Notes: a model not told the origin generated them from the letters alone. Numbered from the stretch's first letter, positions 9,301-23,240 are shown. The stretch: DNA of 64,000 bases from Arthrobacter sp. ISL-95 (GCF_018613695.1 NZ_JAGGPR010000005.1:431571-495570), one strand, 5' to 3'. Made by a program: numbers and translations.

Positions 9301-9891
9301 CGCGAAGAAGAAATCACGGGCCTGCTTGACTCCACCAACGTGACTCGCGACGGCGACCGCCTGATCGACTCCTCCGGCAAGACCCGTCTGTTTGACGGCC
9401 GCTCCGGCGAGCCGTTCCCGGACCCGATCTCCGTCGGTTACATGTACATCCTGAAGCTCCACCACTTGGTGGACGACAAGATCCACGCGCGCTCCACCGG
9501 CCCGTACTCCATGATCACGCAGCAGCCGCTGGGTGGTAAGGCTCAGTTCGGTGGCCAGCGCTTTGGTGAAATGGAAGTGTGGGCGCTCGAAGCTTACGGT
9601 GCCGCTTACACCCTTCAGGAACTCCTCACGATCAAGTCGGATGACATCCATGGTCGTGTGAAGGTCTACGAAGCCATCGTCAAGGGCGAGAACATCCCTG
9701 AGCCTGGCGTTCCCGAGTCCTTCAAGGTCTTGATCAAGGAAATGCAGTCGTTGTGCCTGAACGTGGAAGTTCTTTCCACCGATGGAACCACGATCGAAAT
9801 GCGTGACTCTGATGACGCAGTCTTCACGGCTGCGGAAGAACTGGGCATCGATCTGTCTCGTGCAGAGCCCAGTTCCGTAGAAGAGGTCTAG
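6385..9891 (+). CDS. rpoB: RNA polymerase beta subunit
   Basis: Catalytic beta subunit, about 1168 residues. GTG 6370 is in frame, but GGAAGGA at 6372-6378 lies 6 bases before TTG 6385, which is therefore the preferred start. The rifampicin pocket is intact and wild-type-like ([20 protein letters not shown], then LSALGPGG, encoded near 7670-7755). The active-site and switch regions ([47 protein letters not shown]) are all present. It is separated from rplJL by two minus-strand genes, so it has its own promoter. Confidence 0.98.
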   Translation: MVASSTSNNETANTASTDGATRRLSFAKIHEPLDVPNLLALQTDSFDWLVGNERWQARVAKAVEEGDLSVATTSGLADIFEEISPIEDFQGTMSLSFSEPEFADPKYTMAECKDRDATYSAPLYVKAEFMNNNTGEIKQQTVFMGDFPLMTEKGTFVVNGTERVVVSQLVRSPGAYFERTADKTSDKDIFTAKIIPSRGAWFELEIDKRDQVGVRLDRKRKQSVTVLLKALGWTEGQILEEFGQYDSMRATLEKDATETREDALLDIYRKLRPGEPPTVEAAQSLLDNLYFNAKRYDLAKVGRYKINRKLGIDRSLGDKEASVLHVEDIVAMIKFLVALHAGEKTLMGKRDGEDHELRVDVDDIDHFGNRRIRAVGELIENQVRTGLSRMERVVRERMTTQDVEAITPQTLINIRPVVAAIKEFFGTSQLSQFMDQNNPLSGLTHKRRLSALGPGGLSRDRAGMEVRDVHPSHYGRMCPIETPEGPNIGLIGSLASYGRINPFGFIETPYRLVSEGVVSDEVQYLTADDEAEVLIAQANAPLDADKKFSEETVLVRARGGGGEPVLVPAADVQFMDVSPRQMVSVATALIPFLEHDDANRALMGANMQRQAVPLVRSEAPFVGTGMERAAAVDAGDVVIAKKAGVVTEVSAELVVMINDDGTETNYRINKFARSNQGNCYNHRVLVNEGQRLEVGGIIADGPATDQGELALGKNLLVAFMSWEGHNFEDAIILSQRIVAEDVLSSIHIEEHEIDARDTKLGAEEITRDIPNVSEEVLAGLDERGIIHIGAEVEAGDILVGKVTPKGETELTPEERLLRAIFGEKSREVRDTSLKVPHGESGTVIGVRVFDRDNDDELPPGVNQLVRVYVAAKRKITDGDKLAGRHGNKGVISKILPIEDMPFLADGTPVDIVLNPLGVPGRMNVGQVLETHLGWVAKTGWKIEGEPEWVKNLPNLPRETGQTTVATPVFDGAREEEITGLLDSTNVTRDGDRLIDSSGKTRLFDGRSGEPFPDPISVGYMYILKLHHLVDDKIHARSTGPYSMITQQPLGGKAQFGGQRFGEMEVWALEAYGAAYTLQELLTIKSDDIHGRVKVYEAIVKGENIPEPGVPESFKVLIKEMQSLCLNVEVLSTDGTTIEMRDSDDAVFTAAEELGIDLSRAEPSSVEEV

Positions 9892-9896
9892 CAGCT

Positions 9897-9933
9897 GTTC
9901 CGGCGGACAGCTTCACCAGCTGTCCGTCGGAAC
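9897..9933 (+). other. Hairpin between rpoB and rpoC
   Basis: GTTCCGGCGGACAGC (9897-9911) pairs with GCTGTCCGTCGGAAC (9919-9933), 15 bp with one G-T pair and a 7-base loop, starting 5 bases after the rpoB stop. There is no T run, so full termination is unlikely; pausing or mRNA protection is possible. Confidence 0.7.
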
Positions 9934-9994
9934 AACTCCCTCTTCCCGTAACCAAGACTTCAGAATTTAGAGAACAAGAGAGAACAGGGACCAT

Positions 9995-13894
<3,900 letters not shown>

Positions 13895-13916
13895 AAGCGG
13901 CAGCTAGCGCTTTGAC

Positions 13917-13952
13917 GGTCAGGCCCCGCACTCTTGAGTGCGGGGCCTGACC
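13917..13952 (+). terminator. rpoBC terminator hairpin
   Basis: A 16-bp perfect stem, GGTCAGGCCCCGCACT with AGTGCGGGGCCTGACC, loop CTTG, 22 bases after the rpoC stop. It is very stable but lacks a proper T tract (CGTTAACGT follows). Confidence 0.75.
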
Positions 13953-13986
13953 CGTTAACGTAGTTCTGCGAGGAGACCAGGGGGAG

Positions 13987-14028
13987 TGGAGGTCGACGGC
14001 GGCAGGCGGCTGCCGCCGTCGACCTCCA
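13987..14028. repeat. 18-bp perfect inverted repeat downstream of rpoC
   Basis: TGGAGGTCGACGGCGGCA (13987-14004) is perfectly matched by its reverse complement at 14011-14028 around a 6-base GGCGGC loop. It comes 34 bases after the rpoC terminator and about 34 bases before the rpsL -10. No T run on either side. Could be a second, T-independent terminator, a REP-like element, or a protein site. Confidence 0.8.
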
Positions 14029-14037
14029 TACACCCGA

Positions 14038-14067
14038 TTAAGGCCCTAGATCAAGCCGTGCTAGACT
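14038..14067 (+). promoter_or_regulatory. Predicted rpsL promoter, extended -10
   Basis: TG-C-TAGACT (14059-14067) is an extended -10; a weak TTAAGG lies 18 bases further up. The GTGCTAG core is shared with the predicted rplN promoter, and TAGACT with tuf and secY. Confidence 0.45.
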
Positions 14068-14304
14068 TTTGGTAATTGTTCTGTGTGGCAGTGGATGAAG
14101 GCCGCCGCAGCATCATTTTGGTTTTGTTCTCATGGTGCTGGGTGGAGCCTGTTTCCGGGTTGCGGGCAACATGCGCAACGAATGCCGCACTTTTGCACGC
14201 CTACCGGAGTTTCGGCCGGCTGCACGAGCAACGCCAAAGTTCCCACGTTTACCAGGCTGGCGCCTGTGTGTGGGAGCAGAGATCAAACAACGGAGAACAC
14301 GAAA

Positions 14305-14679
14305 GTGCCTACGATTAACCAGCTGGTCCGCAAGGGCCGCACGCCGAAGGTCTCCAAGACCAAGGCTCCCGCGCTGAAGGGCAGCCCGATGCGCCGCGGT
14401 GTTTGCACCCGCGTTTACACCACCACCCCCAAGAAGCCGAACTCGGCTCTCCGTAAGGTGGCACGTGTGCGCCTCAACGGTGGCGTAGAAGTTACCGCCT
14501 ACATCCCCGGTGTTGGCCACAACCTCCAGGAGCACTCCATCGTGCTCGTCCGTGGTGGTCGTGTTAAGGACCTTCCGGGTGTCCGCTACAAGATCGTCCG
14601 CGGCGCACTCGACACCCAGGGTGTCAAGAACCGCAAGCAGGCTCGCAGCCGTTACGGCGCAAAGATGGAGAAGAAGTAA
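14305..14679 (+). CDS. rpsL: 30S ribosomal protein S12 (uS12)
   Basis: S12 lies at the decoding centre and controls accuracy. The 124-residue protein starts at GTG 14305 (GGAG at 14292-14295); a much longer frame upstream has no family resemblance. Lys43 in KKPNSALRK and the lysine of [11 protein letters not shown] (Lys88) are present, the wild-type residues linked to streptomycin sensitivity. Followed 1 base later by rpsG, giving the str order rpsL-rpsG-fusA-tuf. Confidence 0.98.
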   Translation: MPTINQLVRKGRTPKVSKTKAPALKGSPMRRGVCTRVYTTTPKKPNSALRKVARVRLNGGVEVTAYIPGVGHNLQEHSIVLVRGGRVKDLPGVRYKIVRGALDTQGVKNRKQARSRYGAKMEKK

Positions 14680-14680
14680 T

Positions 14681-15151
14681 ATGCCTCGCAAGGGTCCGGC
14701 CCCGAAGCGGCCGCTAGTTTCCGATCCCGTTTACGGCTCCCCGTTGGTCACGCAGCTGATCAACAAGGTTCTTGTTGACGGCAAGAAGTCCACCGCAGAG
14801 CGCATCGTTTACGGCGCACTCGAAGGTGCACGTGCCAAGTCCGGCGGCGACCCCGTTGCCGCTCTCAAGAAGGCCATGGACAATGTCAAGCCTTCCCTCG
14901 AGGTGCGTTCACGCCGTGTTGGTGGCGCTACCTACCAGGTTCCGGTTGAGGTCAAGCCGGGTCGCTCCACCGCTCTCGCTCTGCGTTGGCTCGTGGGCTA
15001 CTCCAAGGCCCGCCGCGAGAAGACCATGACCGAGCGCCTCCAGAACGAAATCCTGGATGCCTCCAATGGTCTTGGTGCCGCTGTGAAGCGTCGCGAAGAC
15101 ACCCACAAGATGGCCGAGTCCAACAAGGCCTTCGCACACTACCGCTGGTAA
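14681..15151 (+). CDS. rpsG: 30S ribosomal protein S7 (uS7)
   Basis: S7 nucleates assembly of the 30S head and contacts E-site tRNA. 156 residues from ATG 14681, which follows the rpsL stop by one base; GGAGAAGAA lies at the end of rpsL. The start [10 protein letters not shown] and the core [11 protein letters not shown], then LRWLV, are typical. An in-frame upstream start inside rpsL is rejected because it would add non-homologous residues. Confidence 0.98.
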   Translation: MPRKGPAPKRPLVSDPVYGSPLVTQLINKVLVDGKKSTAERIVYGALEGARAKSGGDPVAALKKAMDNVKPSLEVRSRRVGGATYQVPVEVKPGRSTALALRWLVGYSKARREKTMTERLQNEILDASNGLGAAVKRREDTHKMAESNKAFAHYRW

Positions 15152-15163
15152 AAACTTTCCGGA

Positions 15164-15190
15164 CGCCGCCGGCTCACTGAGCCGGCGGCG
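15164..15190 (+). other. Hairpin between rpsG and fusA
   Basis: CGCCGCCGGCTCA and TGAGCCGGCGGCG are perfect complements around a single C, giving a 10-13 bp stem in the 69-base rpsG-fusA gap. There is no T tract. Partial termination or mRNA end protection is possible. Confidence 0.7.
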
Positions 15191-15220
15191 AACGTGTAGT
15201 CCATCCGAAAGGGAGACCCC

Positions 15221-17335
15221 GTGGCACAGGACGTGCTTACCGACCTTAATAAGGTCCGCAACATCGGCATCATGGCCCACATCGATGCCGGCAAGACCAC
15301 CACTACCGAGCGCATCCTGTTCTACACGGGTGTGAACCACAAGATCGGCGAGACGCACGACGGCGCTTCGACGACTGACTGGATGGAACAGGAAAAGGAA
15401 CGCGGCATCACCATCACGTCTGCCGCCGTGACTTGCTTCTGGGACAAGAACCAGATCAACATCATTGACACCCCGGGCCACGTTGACTTCACGGTTGAGG
15501 TTGAGCGCTCCTTGCGCGTCCTCGACGGTGCAGTTGCAGTGTTCGACGGCAAGGAAGGCGTGGAGCCGCAGTCCGAGACCGTTTGGCGCCAGGCTGACAA
15601 GTACAACGTTCCGCGTATCTGCTTCGTCAACAAAATGGACAAGCTGGGTGCTGACTTCTACTTCACCGTAGACACCATCATCTCCCGCCTTGGTGCCAAG
15701 CCGTTGGTCATGCAGCTGCCCATCGGCGCTGAGAACGACTTCATCGGTGTTGTTGACCTCCTCGAAATGCGCGCCCTGGTTTGGCCTGGCGACGCAAAGG
15801 GTGACGTCACCATGGGCGCTTCCTACGAAGTTCAGGAAATCCCGGCGGACCTCCAGGCCAAGGCCGAAGAGTACCGTGCACAGCTCGTTGAGACTGTGGC
15901 CGAGGCTTCCGAAGAGCTCATGGAGAAGTACCTCGAAGGTGAAGAACTCACCCTCGAAGAGATCAAAGCCGGCATCCGCAAGATGACCATCAACTCTGAG
16001 CTCTACCCGGTCTTCTGTGGTTCTGCCTTCAAGAACCGCGGTGTCCAGCCGATGCTTGACGCTGTTGTTGACTTCCTGCCGAACCCGCTCGACGTCCCGC
16101 CGATGATCGGTCACGATCCCCGCGACGAAGAGAAGGAACTTACCCGCAAGCCGTCTGCAGACGAGCCGTTCTCGGCCCTCGCCTTCAAGATTGCTGCGCA
16201 CCCGTTCTTCGGTCAGCTGACCTTCGTCCGCGTGTACTCCGGTCACGTTGAGGCAGGCGCCCAGGTGGTCAACTCCACCAAGGGCAAGAAGGAACGCATC
16301 GGCAAGCTGTTCCAGATGCACGCCAACAAGGAAATGCCTGTTGAGGGCGCTACCGCCGGCCACATCTACGCAGCCATCGGTCTGAAGGACACCACCACGG
16401 GTGACACCCTGTGTGATGCCAACAACCAGATTGTCCTCGAGTCCATGAGCTTCCCGGAGCCCGTGATCTCTGTTGCGATCGAGCCCAACACCAAGGGTGA
16501 CCAAGAGAAGCTCTCCACGGCCATCCAGAAGCTCTCCGCTGAGGATCCGACCTTCCAGGTCTCCCTCAACGAAGATACGGGCCAGACCATCATCGCCGGC
16601 ATGGGCGAGCTCCACCTGGACATCCTGGTGGACCGCATGCGCCGCGAATTCAAGGTCGAGGCAAACGTTGGCAAGCCGCAGGTTGCTTACCGCGAAACCA
16701 TCAAGCGCGCCGTCGAGCGCCTTGACTACACGCACAAGAAGCAGACCGGTGGTTCGGGTCAGTTCGCAAAGATCCAGATTGCGATTGAGCCCATGGACAC
16801 CGCTTCCGGCGAGCTGTACGAGTTCGTGAACAAGGTCACTGGTGGCCGTGTTCCGCGCGAATACATCCCGTCCGTTGACGCTGGTATCCAGGATGCACTG
16901 AACGACGGCGTCCTGGCCGGTTACCCGGTTGTCGGCATCAAGGCCACGCTGATTGATGGCGCGTCCCACGATGTTGACTCCTCGGAAATGGCGTTCAAGA
17001 TCGCCGGGCGTATGGCTTTCAAGGAAGCTGCACGCAAGGCGAACCCTGTTCTGCTTGAACCGCTGATGGATGTTGAGGTCCGCACACCTGAGGAATACAT
17101 GGGTGATGTTATCGGTGACCTGAACGCCCGTCGTGGCCAGATGCAGTCCATGGAAGACGCAGCAGGTGTGAAGGTTATCCGTGCACACGTTCCGCTGTCC
17201 GGCATGTTCGGCTACATCGGTGACCTCCGGTCCAAGACCCAGGGTCGCGCTGTGTACTCCATGACATTCAACAGCTACGCGGAGGTTCCCAAGGCAGTAG
17301 CCGACGAGATCATCCAGAAAACCCGCGGCGAGTAA
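15221..17335 (+). CDS. fusA: Elongation factor G
   Basis: A GTPase that drives translocation of tRNA and mRNA. 704 residues from GTG 15221 with a GGGAGA ribosome site. G1 is [12 protein letters not shown] (residues 19-30), G3 DTPGHVDF and G4 [10 protein letters not shown]. The C-terminal domains IV and V are complete ([22 protein letters not shown]). Full length, so a normal EF-G rather than a tetracycline-protection relative. A weak hairpin follows the stop, then the tuf promoter region. Confidence 0.98.
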   Translation: MAQDVLTDLNKVRNIGIMAHIDAGKTTTTERILFYTGVNHKIGETHDGASTTDWMEQEKERGITITSAAVTCFWDKNQINIIDTPGHVDFTVEVERSLRVLDGAVAVFDGKEGVEPQSETVWRQADKYNVPRICFVNKMDKLGADFYFTVDTIISRLGAKPLVMQLPIGAENDFIGVVDLLEMRALVWPGDAKGDVTMGASYEVQEIPADLQAKAEEYRAQLVETVAEASEELMEKYLEGEELTLEEIKAGIRKMTINSELYPVFCGSAFKNRGVQPMLDAVVDFLPNPLDVPPMIGHDPRDEEKELTRKPSADEPFSALAFKIAAHPFFGQLTFVRVYSGHVEAGAQVVNSTKGKKERIGKLFQMHANKEMPVEGATAGHIYAAIGLKDTTTGDTLCDANNQIVLESMSFPEPVISVAIEPNTKGDQEKLSTAIQKLSAEDPTFQVSLNEDTGQTIIAGMGELHLDILVDRMRREFKVEANVGKPQVAYRETIKRAVERLDYTHKKQTGGSGQFAKIQIAIEPMDTASGELYEFVNKVTGGRVPREYIPSVDAGIQDALNDGVLAGYPVVGIKATLIDGASHDVDSSEMAFKIAGRMAFKEAARKANPVLLEPLMDVEVRTPEEYMGDVIGDLNARRGQMQSMEDAAGVKVIRAHVPLSGMFGYIGDLRSKTQGRAVYSMTFNSYAEVPKAVADEIIQKTRGE

Positions 17336-17468
17336 TCTCCCGGTAACGGATGCAATTCCGGTATCGGGAAGGCATCTGAGCGCTTGAGGCGGGGCTGCGG
17401 CGAGAGCTGCGGTCCGGCCCCTGCGCAAACAGGCTCGAGGAACTACCATTGGTTCCTGAATCTGCAAT

Positions 17469-17497
17469 TTCACCAAAACCAAGCCCCCAAGTAGACT
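17469..17497 (+). promoter_or_regulatory. Predicted tuf promoter
   Basis: TTCACC (17469-17474), a 17-base spacer, TAGACT (17492-17497). This would give tuf an extra promoter beyond the str operon, as expected for such an abundant protein. The tuf ribosome site AGGAGG lies at about 17556-17561. Confidence 0.5.
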
Positions 17498-17566
17498 TGC
17501 TAAAGTTTCTGCCGCGAAAAGCGCGGCCGAGGAGCACTTCACTTGAAATCGTTCTAGGAGGAACCT

Positions 17567-18757
17567 GTGGCAAAGGCAAAGTTCGAGCGGACTAAGCCGC
17601 ACGTCAACATCGGCACCATTGGTCACGTTGACCACGGTAAGACGACGCTGACTGCCGCCATTTCCAAGGTGCTGTACGACCAGTACCCGGATCTCAACGA
17701 GCAGCGCGACTTCGCGTCGATTGACTCTGCTCCGGAAGAGCGCCAACGCGGTATTACCATCAACATCTCCCACGTGGAGTACCAGACCGAGAAGCGCCAC
17801 TACGCACACGTAGACGCCCCGGGTCACGCTGACTACATCAAGAACATGATCACCGGTGCTGCCCAGATGGACGGCGCAATCCTCGTGGTTGCTGCAACCG
17901 ATGGTCCGATGGCTCAGACCCGTGAGCACGTTCTGCTCGCCCGCCAGGTTGGTGTTCCCTACCTGCTGGTCGCACTGAACAAGTCCGACATGGTTGATGA
18001 CGAAGAACTCCTCGACCTCGTCGAAATGGAAGTTCGTGAGCTCTTGAGCTCGCAGGGCTTCGATGGCGATGAGGCTCCGGTTGTTCGCGTTTCCGGCCTC
18101 AAGGCTCTGGAAGGCGACCCGGTTTGGGTCAAGTCCGTCCAGGACCTGATGGCAGCTGTCGACGAGTCCGTTCCGGACCCCGTACGTGACCGCGACAAGC
18201 CGTTCCTGATGCCGATCGAAGACGTCTTCACGATTACCGGTCGTGGCACCGTTGTTACGGGCCGCGCCGAGCGTGGAACCCTCGCCATCAACTCCGAGGT
18301 TGAGATCGTTGGCATCCGCCCGATCCAGAAGACCACGGTTACCGGTATCGAGATGTTCCACAAGCAGCTCGACGAAGCATGGGCCGGCGAGAACTGTGGC
18401 CTCCTGCTCCGCGGTCTGAAGCGCGACGATGTCGAGCGTGGCCAGGTTGTCGTCAAGCCGGGTTCCATTACCCCGCACACCGACTTCGAGGCTAACGTCT
18501 ACATCCTTTCCAAGGACGAAGGCGGACGTCACAACCCGTTCTACTCCAACTACCGCCCGCAGTTCTACTTCCGTACCACGGACGTAACCGGCGTTATCAC
18601 CCTGCCGGAAGGCACGGAAATGGTTATGCCTGGCGACAACACTGAGATGACCGTTGCGCTCATCCAGCCGATCGCTATGGAAGAGGGCCTCGGCTTCGCT
18701 ATCCGCGAAGGCGGCCGCACCGTTGGTTCGGGACGTGTTACCAGCATCATCAAGTAG
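17567..18757 (+). CDS. tuf: Elongation factor Tu
   Basis: Delivers aminoacyl-tRNA to the ribosome as a GTP complex. 396 residues from GTG 17567 with a strong AGGAGG site. G1 is [12 protein letters not shown]3 DAPGHADY, G4 NKSDMVDD; domains II and III are complete ([23 protein letters not shown]). The gene ends its transcript at a strong terminator, so unlike many bacteria it is not directly joined to rpsJ. Confidence 0.99.
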   Translation: MAKAKFERTKPHVNIGTIGHVDHGKTTLTAAISKVLYDQYPDLNEQRDFASIDSAPEERQRGITINISHVEYQTEKRHYAHVDAPGHADYIKNMITGAAQMDGAILVVAATDGPMAQTREHVLLARQVGVPYLLVALNKSDMVDDEELLDLVEMEVRELLSSQGFDGDEAPVVRVSGLKALEGDPVWVKSVQDLMAAVDESVPDPVRDRDKPFLMPIEDVFTITGRGTVVTGRAERGTLAINSEVEIVGIRPIQKTTVTGIEMFHKQLDEAWAGENCGLLLRGLKRDDVERGQVVVKPGSITPHTDFEANVYILSKDEGGRHNPFYSNYRPQFYFRTTDVTGVITLPEGTEMVMPGDNTEMTVALIQPIAMEEGLGFAIREGGRTVGSGRVTSIIK

Positions 18758-18804
18758 TCTCTACTTGTAGATCGGTGACACTCCGGCCCAGCCGGTAGTT
18801 AGCT

Positions 18805-18842
18805 AAAAAGAACCCCACCGCTACGGCGGTGGGGTTCTTTTT
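18805..18842 (+). terminator. tuf terminator
   Basis: A perfect 16-bp stem, AAAAAGAACCCCACCG / CGGTGGGGTTCTTTTT, loop CTACGG, with the T run built into the 3' arm. Confidence 0.95.
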
Positions 18843-18911
18843 GCTACAGTTACTCTATCGAATGGATAAAGGCTGTGCGCGCACTGCGTCCGGCGCAACC
18901 AAGGAGCTACC

Positions 18912-21900
18912 ATGACTGCATTTCTCGTACTGCTGCTCCTCGTCATCGTCGGCGGGGTGGGCTTTGCGGTCGGGTTGGCGAGGGGGCGCCGCGGCACTGC
19001 TCATGTTCCTTCTGCGGCGCAGGACAAAGCCGCTTCCTACCAAGCGGGCTTTCTCGCAGGCCATCTGGCTGGTTGGCGGGACGCTGAGGCCAAGGGGCAG
19101 ATCAAGGACGGCTCTTCGGCAGGGACGGTTACTTCTGCAACTGTGAGCCCACCGCCGACTCCGTCGGCCGCCAGGCAGCCCCTGCCGCAACAGCCAGTCC
19201 CGCACTGGACTGCTCCTCAGGAACCCGTGGCACAACGAGCCGTCTCACCTGTGGCACAACCATCCGTGTCACCCGTGGCACAACAGCAATCTGCATTCCA
19301 CATCTCCCAGCCGCCGGTATTTCGGGAGACTCCTGAAGCCGCCGCTGCGCGCAAGGAAAAGCGCGATCAGCAGAACATCAACGTCACGCTCTACGTAGCC
19401 AGCCTTCTCTTGGTTGCTGCCGGTGCGCTGTTCGTGGGCACGAGCCTTCCGGCCCTCTTCCGGTTCGTGGGGATCTGGTTCATCACTGCTCTGTTCTACG
19501 TTTCAGGCATGGTCATCCACTCGCGCGTGCCGCGGCTGCGACCTGCTGCCGTTGCCTTCGTCGGAACAGGACTTGCGCTCGTTCCGGTCACCGGGTTGGC
19601 AATGTACAACTTTGTGCTTCACAACGGCCCGGCGGCCTGGCTGGTCACTTCCTTGCTGGGTACAGCCGTTTACGCTTACACCGCCGTGAGGTTGGACAAC
19701 AAAGTCCTGGCCTTCCTCTCCCTCAGTTTCGTCGTCTCAACGGCGTGGTCCGGCGTATCTGTTCTTGGCGGCGCACTGGTCTGGTACTTCACAGCTCTCA
19801 TCGGGGTGGCAGTGCTCCTGACGGTTGTGTCCTTGCTGCGTCCTAAGTGGCTTCCTCCCCTTTACGTCCGTCCTCTGATGGTGCTGCACCCCGCGTTGGT
19901 CCCCCTCGTAGCCGTTGCTGTCACCTTTACTCCGCACCTCTTGTCCAAGGGGGAGTACGCCTGGGTCATGTTGATGTGCGGCATCTACTTCGCCGTAATG
20001 TTCTTCGTTCCTCAGGCCCGATACAGGGTGCAGCACCTCTATGCTGCGAGGGCCGCACTGACGTTGGCTTTGCTTGGGGTGGTGTGGGATGTCACCGCGA
20101 ACGTCAGCACGGTGTTGCTGGCCGCGGTGATTTGCCTTGGAGTCCAGGCACTCGGAGTTGCTTTGGGCGGCAGGAAGTTGCTGCCTCGCTCCTGGTGGGC
20201 TGACGCCGTTTCGTGTTGGGCGCTGCAACTTATCACCTCGGCTATCCTCACGGTAGTGGTCGAGTTCAGGCCGTTCGACCCTCCCAACTATGTTCCTCTC
20301 GCCGTGACCATGCTGACGGCCATGGTGATCGGTTGGAAACTGGGCCAAGGCACCGAGTTCGCCGCGGCCGCTGTGCTGGTTGTGGGAGGTGCGCTCGGTG
20401 GATTGCTGGGCGCGTGGCCTCTCTCGGTACTCCTGGCTGCAGCAGCGCTCTACTGGTTCCTGCTGGCGTTGTCCAGGCCAACCGCTTTCCGGCAGTTCCT
20501 GATTCTTGCGGGCAGGATCGCGCTCACTCTGGCTGTGCCCGTGGCGGTGGCTGGCGTATTGACAGGAAATCCGGACAGGACTTCATACTCCTTGATTGCG
20601 TTCGTGGCTGCGGCAGCTGCGCAGCAACTGGTGAGTGCCGGGTTCGCACGTGGGGGAGTCCTGCTGGTGGCCCCGCAAGCTTCAGTGGCGGGCTTCGGCG
20701 GCGCCGCAGTCGCGGGACTTCTCGTCCTGCCGATATTTGAAGAGGCCGCCGGCCGCCCCGTCGTTGGCGCAGCAGTACTCGTCGTGTTGTTGGCAGGTTT
20801 GGCCGCAGGCCTCCTGATGTTTCAGCCGGCTCATCCGGAGTCAGGTGCCAGGGTCGTTTGGCGTGCAACGGTGGCCGAAGTCATTGCCCCGTCAACTGCT
20901 GTCGTCGCAGGCGGTGTGGCAGCAGCATTCGTGTCCTGGGCGCTGGGAAACGGCGTCCTTCTGGCGTTGCTCGCGTACTTCGTGGGCACTGCCCTAAGAA
21001 TTTCCCCGTCGTTCCACAGGCAGTGTTATTGGTGGCTTTCGCGGGCGGCCGGTACGCTGTTGGCGGTGTCGGCCTACGGCGACGCGACGCGCGATGGCTG
21101 GAGTATGCGCTTCGCCGGGGAAGTTCCGGTCCCAGGATTTGTAGTGGTCATGGCTGCTGCATTCCAGCTGGTCCTTCCCCTCCTTGCCGGCAGCCGACGC
21201 CGTTACCCTCGAGCTTCCGTAGCCGATGCCGGTGTTGTAGTTGCCGTCATGGCCGTGGCAAGCTCGTTCCTTACTATCACCGGTGCGTTGTCCGGGGGGA
21301 CCGTTCGGGACAGCTGGCAGCCGGGAGTTGCAGCGGTAACAACTGCCTTGGCCGCCGTCCTGGTCAGCGCCCTTCTGCGTCGCCACGCCGCTGGCTGGAT
21401 CTTCGCTCCCGCGGCTTTTGTCCTCCTCCTGGCACTTCGCTGGGTGAATATCCGGGACGTCGAAATATTGCTCGGCATCTTTGCGGCCTACAGCGGCTTC
21501 ATGATGGTCGTGGTTCGCCACCGATTGGTCCGCGGCTGCTACTTGCTTGCGGTCCGGGTGCTTACCGGCGCCTTCATCACGGTGGTAGTGGCCGACGTGA
21601 CGGACTCACCGTCAGCGATATCCGTCAGCCTGGCTATGGTGCTCGCGTTGCAGCACGTGCTGACCTTGGTCCTGCGCAGGCGGGGAGTTGATGTCGCCTT
21701 CCAACAGGCAACAGTCCACGCCACCTTGGGCGCCCAACTCCTGCTGCCGTTCGCTTACTTGCTCGCAGGGGATTACGACGCCGGTGGCCGTTGGGTGGTG
21801 ATGCTTGAGTCGGTTCTGGTCACGGCTTCTGCTGCTATCGCCTGGCGCATTCTCGGAGCACGAGGATCCCAGTACTTCTGCACTACGGCGATTGGGGTGG

Positions 21901-23084
21901 GCGTCATCGCTGCTGGGCCGGCACTCGTTTTCCCTGCTTCAACGTGGCTGTATCAGCCGCTGCTGGACAGGTCTCAAGTCCCCGTTGTCCTGCTCGCCCT
22001 GGCAGTTGCCACGGTTGCTGCTCGGGCGATGTTCCGTCCGGAGAAGTCGGCCGAGGGTTCAGTTGCAGGCGGCACGGAGCGCTGGTTCTGGCTCGTCTCA
22101 GCAATGGCGTTCACGCTGGTGGGCGGTGTTCTGACCTTGGGTATCTCACACTCGCTGACAGGACTGTCGGTACTGGTCCTGGCCGGCGTCTTGTTCGCTG
22201 CCTCTCACTTTGAACGCCTCCCGGCTCTTTACGCGGTGGCTGCGCCGGCGGTGCTGGTAGGGGCGGTTCCCGCCGTCGACGGTCTGATGGAGGGGCTGCC
22301 TGCGGGTGTCTGGAGCGACTACGCTGCCTGGCTTATTGGTGGAGTGGGGACCGCGGTGCTCCTTTATTCCCTGAAAGTGTTCGGCGGACAGGCCATTAAG
22401 GGCAATGACTGGCGACGCAACTCCCTGGCCGGCGCTGCGGCCTTGGCGGTTGCAACATCTGCTGCCGTGGGGTTGGGGCGCGACCAAACGTCCATGCTGG
22501 GATTTGTCCTGGTGGTGGCAACCGGGGTGCTGGTGGTGGTTGAGGTGCCGAACGGCAAATGGCTGGCAGCTGAGCTTGCGGGGATTATCTGCGTTGCAGC
22601 TCTTCAACGGGCGGTGCTGTTTGTGGACGGGTCCAGTCCTGACTTGTTCTGGACCGCGCAGTGGTACGTGGTGGCCGGGGCCGTTATAGCAGGGCTGCGC
22701 TACGCAAACGGGCAGCGTGCGGAAGGTCTCCTCCGCCTTTGCATTACAGCCGGGTTGCTGTCTCTCATGTCCTTGGGGACCATCTTCAGCGGTACGTCTT
22801 CGCAGCAGCTCTACGTACTCGTGGCACATGTCCTGCTTCTGGCTGCGGGCCTGCTCCTGGCCGAACGGGTACTGGTGTGGTGGGGTGCCGTCGCCGTAGC
22901 GCTGAGCATCATGTGGTCGCTGCGCTCCTACGCCTTCGCCATGCTCGCATTGGTTGCCTTGGGGCTGATCGTGCTGGCGGTATGGCGTTTGAACCGGAAG
23001 CCGCCCAGCAATACCGGTGGGTCGGGCCAAAGCGGAGATCCGAGCGATGTCCCTCCTGTGCGGACCCGTGACGGAATCCGATAA
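18912..23084 (+). CDS. Giant polytopic membrane protein, function unknown
   Basis: 1390 residues. One N-terminal membrane segment (about 4-22) is followed by a basic patch, a Pro/Gln/Ser/Val-rich linker (about 60-150) with short PVAQ repeats, and a charged stretch (AAARKEKRDQQN). From about residue 157 to 1360 it consists almost wholly of alternating hydrophobic helices, some 35 or more, with very short Arg-rich loops, ending in a polar tail. No catalytic or transport motif was recognised. Large multi-helix proteins annotated as SCO7613-like occur in actinobacteria; this may belong with them, but that is from memory of the type. It is the first of two or three genes between tuf and rpsJ, followed 30 bases later by a 41-residue membrane peptide. 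Confidence 0.85.
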   Translation: MTAFLVLLLLVIVGGVGFAVGLARGRRGTAHVPSAAQDKAASYQAGFLAGHLAGWRDAEAKGQIKDGSSAGTVTSATVSPPPTPSAARQPLPQQPVPHWTAPQEPVAQRAVSPVAQPSVSPVAQQQSAFHISQPPVFRETPEAAAARKEKRDQQNINVTLYVASLLLVAAGALFVGTSLPALFRFVGIWFITALFYVSGMVIHSRVPRLRPAAVAFVGTGLALVPVTGLAMYNFVLHNGPAAWLVTSLLGTAVYAYTAVRLDNKVLAFLSLSFVVSTAWSGVSVLGGALVWYFTALIGVAVLLTVVSLLRPKWLPPLYVRPLMVLHPALVPLVAVAVTFTPHLLSKGEYAWVMLMCGIYFAVMFFVPQARYRVQHLYAARAALTLALLGVVWDVTANVSTVLLAAVICLGVQALGVALGGRKLLPRSWWADAVSCWALQLITSAILTVVVEFRPFDPPNYVPLAVTMLTAMVIGWKLGQGTEFAAAAVLVVGGALGGLLGAWPLSVLLAAAALYWFLLALSRPTAFRQFLILAGRIALTLAVPVAVAGVLTGNPDRTSYSLIAFVAAAAAQQLVSAGFARGGVLLVAPQASVAGFGGAAVAGLLVLPIFEEAAGRPVVGAAVLVVLLAGLAAGLLMFQPAHPESGARVVWRATVAEVIAPSTAVVAGGVAAAFVSWALGNGVLLALLAYFVGTALRISPSFHRQCYWWLSRAAGTLLAVSAYGDATRDGWSMRFAGEVPVPGFVVVMAAAFQLVLPLLAGSRRRYPRASVADAGVVVAVMAVASSFLTITGALSGGTVRDSWQPGVAAVTTALAAVLVSALLRRHAAGWIFAPAAFVLLLALRWVNIRDVEILLGIFAAYSGFMMVVVRHRLVRGCYLLAVRVLTGAFITVVVADVTDSPSAISVSLAMVLALQHVLTLVLRRRGVDVAFQQATVHATLGAQLLLPFAYLLAGDYDAGGRWVVMLESVLVTASAAIAWRILGARGSQYFCTTAIGVGVIAAGPALVFPASTWLYQPLLDRSQVPVVLLALAVATVAARAMFRPEKSAEGSVAGGTERWFWLVSAMAFTLVGGVLTLGISHSLTGLSVLVLAGVLFAASHFERLPALYAVAAPAVLVGAVPAVDGLMEGLPAGVWSDYAAWLIGGVGTAVLLYSLKVFGGQAIKGNDWRRNSLAGAAALAVATSAAVGLGRDQTSMLGFVLVVATGVLVVVEVPNGKWLAAELAGIICVAALQRAVLFVDGSSPDLFWTAQWYVVAGAVIAGLRYANGQRAEGLLRLCITAGLLSLMSLGTIFSGTSSQQLYVLVAHVLLLAAGLLLAERVLVWWGAVAVALSIMWSLRSYAFAMLALVALGLIVLAVWRLNRKPPSNTGGSGQSGDPSDVPPVRTRDGIR
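19224..19295 (+). repeat. 24-bp tandem repeat inside the membrane-protein gene
   Basis: Three 24-base units encode PVAQRAVS, PVAQPSVS and PVAQQQSA. The first two are close copies; the third has drifted after its first half. It lies in the linker before the membrane-helix region and could vary in copy number between strains. Confidence 0.75.
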
Positions 23085-23114
23085 TGTTGCAGTCTACGAA
23101 AAGAGGAGCGCACC

Positions 23115-23240
23115 ATGGAATTCCTGATTTTCCTGGCAGTCATTGCCGTTATCGGCGGCGGCGTGCTGTGGGGGCGAAAGAACTTCAAGAGCGAGATCGA
23201 ACGCGCAAAGCGGATTCGCCGGGCCAACAAAAGCAAGTAG
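23115..23240 (+). CDS. 41-residue single-span membrane peptide
   Basis: The peptide starts MEFLIFLAVIAVIGGGVLWG, one hydrophobic span of about 18 residues, followed by a strongly basic tail (KNFKSEIERAKRIRRANKSK). ATG 23115 has AGAGGAG about 7 bases upstream, which supports real translation. The gap from the giant membrane-protein gene is 30 bases, suggesting co-transcription and perhaps physical association. By the positive-inside rule the tail should be cytoplasmic. No family recognised. Confidence 0.7.
   Translation: MEFLIFLAVIAVIGGGVLWGRKNFKSEIERAKRIRRANKSK

Larger units (their letters stand above)
13895..14304 (+). other. rpoC-rpsL intergenic region and rpsL leader
   Basis: 410 bases holding the rpoC terminator (13917), an 18-bp perfect inverted repeat (13987), a probable rpsL promoter (about 14038-14067) and then a leader of about 230 bases. 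The leader contains small possible stems such as GTTGCG/CGCAAC near 14158-14180. Short reading frames across it lack ribosome sites and family resemblance. Confidence 0.6.

Noticed and set aside
14076..14318. Short frames in the rpsL leader
   Set aside because: No ribosome site, run into rpsL, no homology signs.
15221..17335. Tetracycline ribosomal-protection protein instead of EF-G
   Set aside because: Position in the str operon and full EF-G domain text point to fusA.
14909..18532. A 1207-codon open frame on the minus strand opposite rpsG-fusA-tuf
   Set aside because: It mirrors three unmistakable genes; high GC at third codon positions keeps the antisense frame open. No ribosome site or family resemblance.
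19224..19295. Possible CRISPR-like repeat
   Set aside because: Only three in-frame coding units with no spacers.
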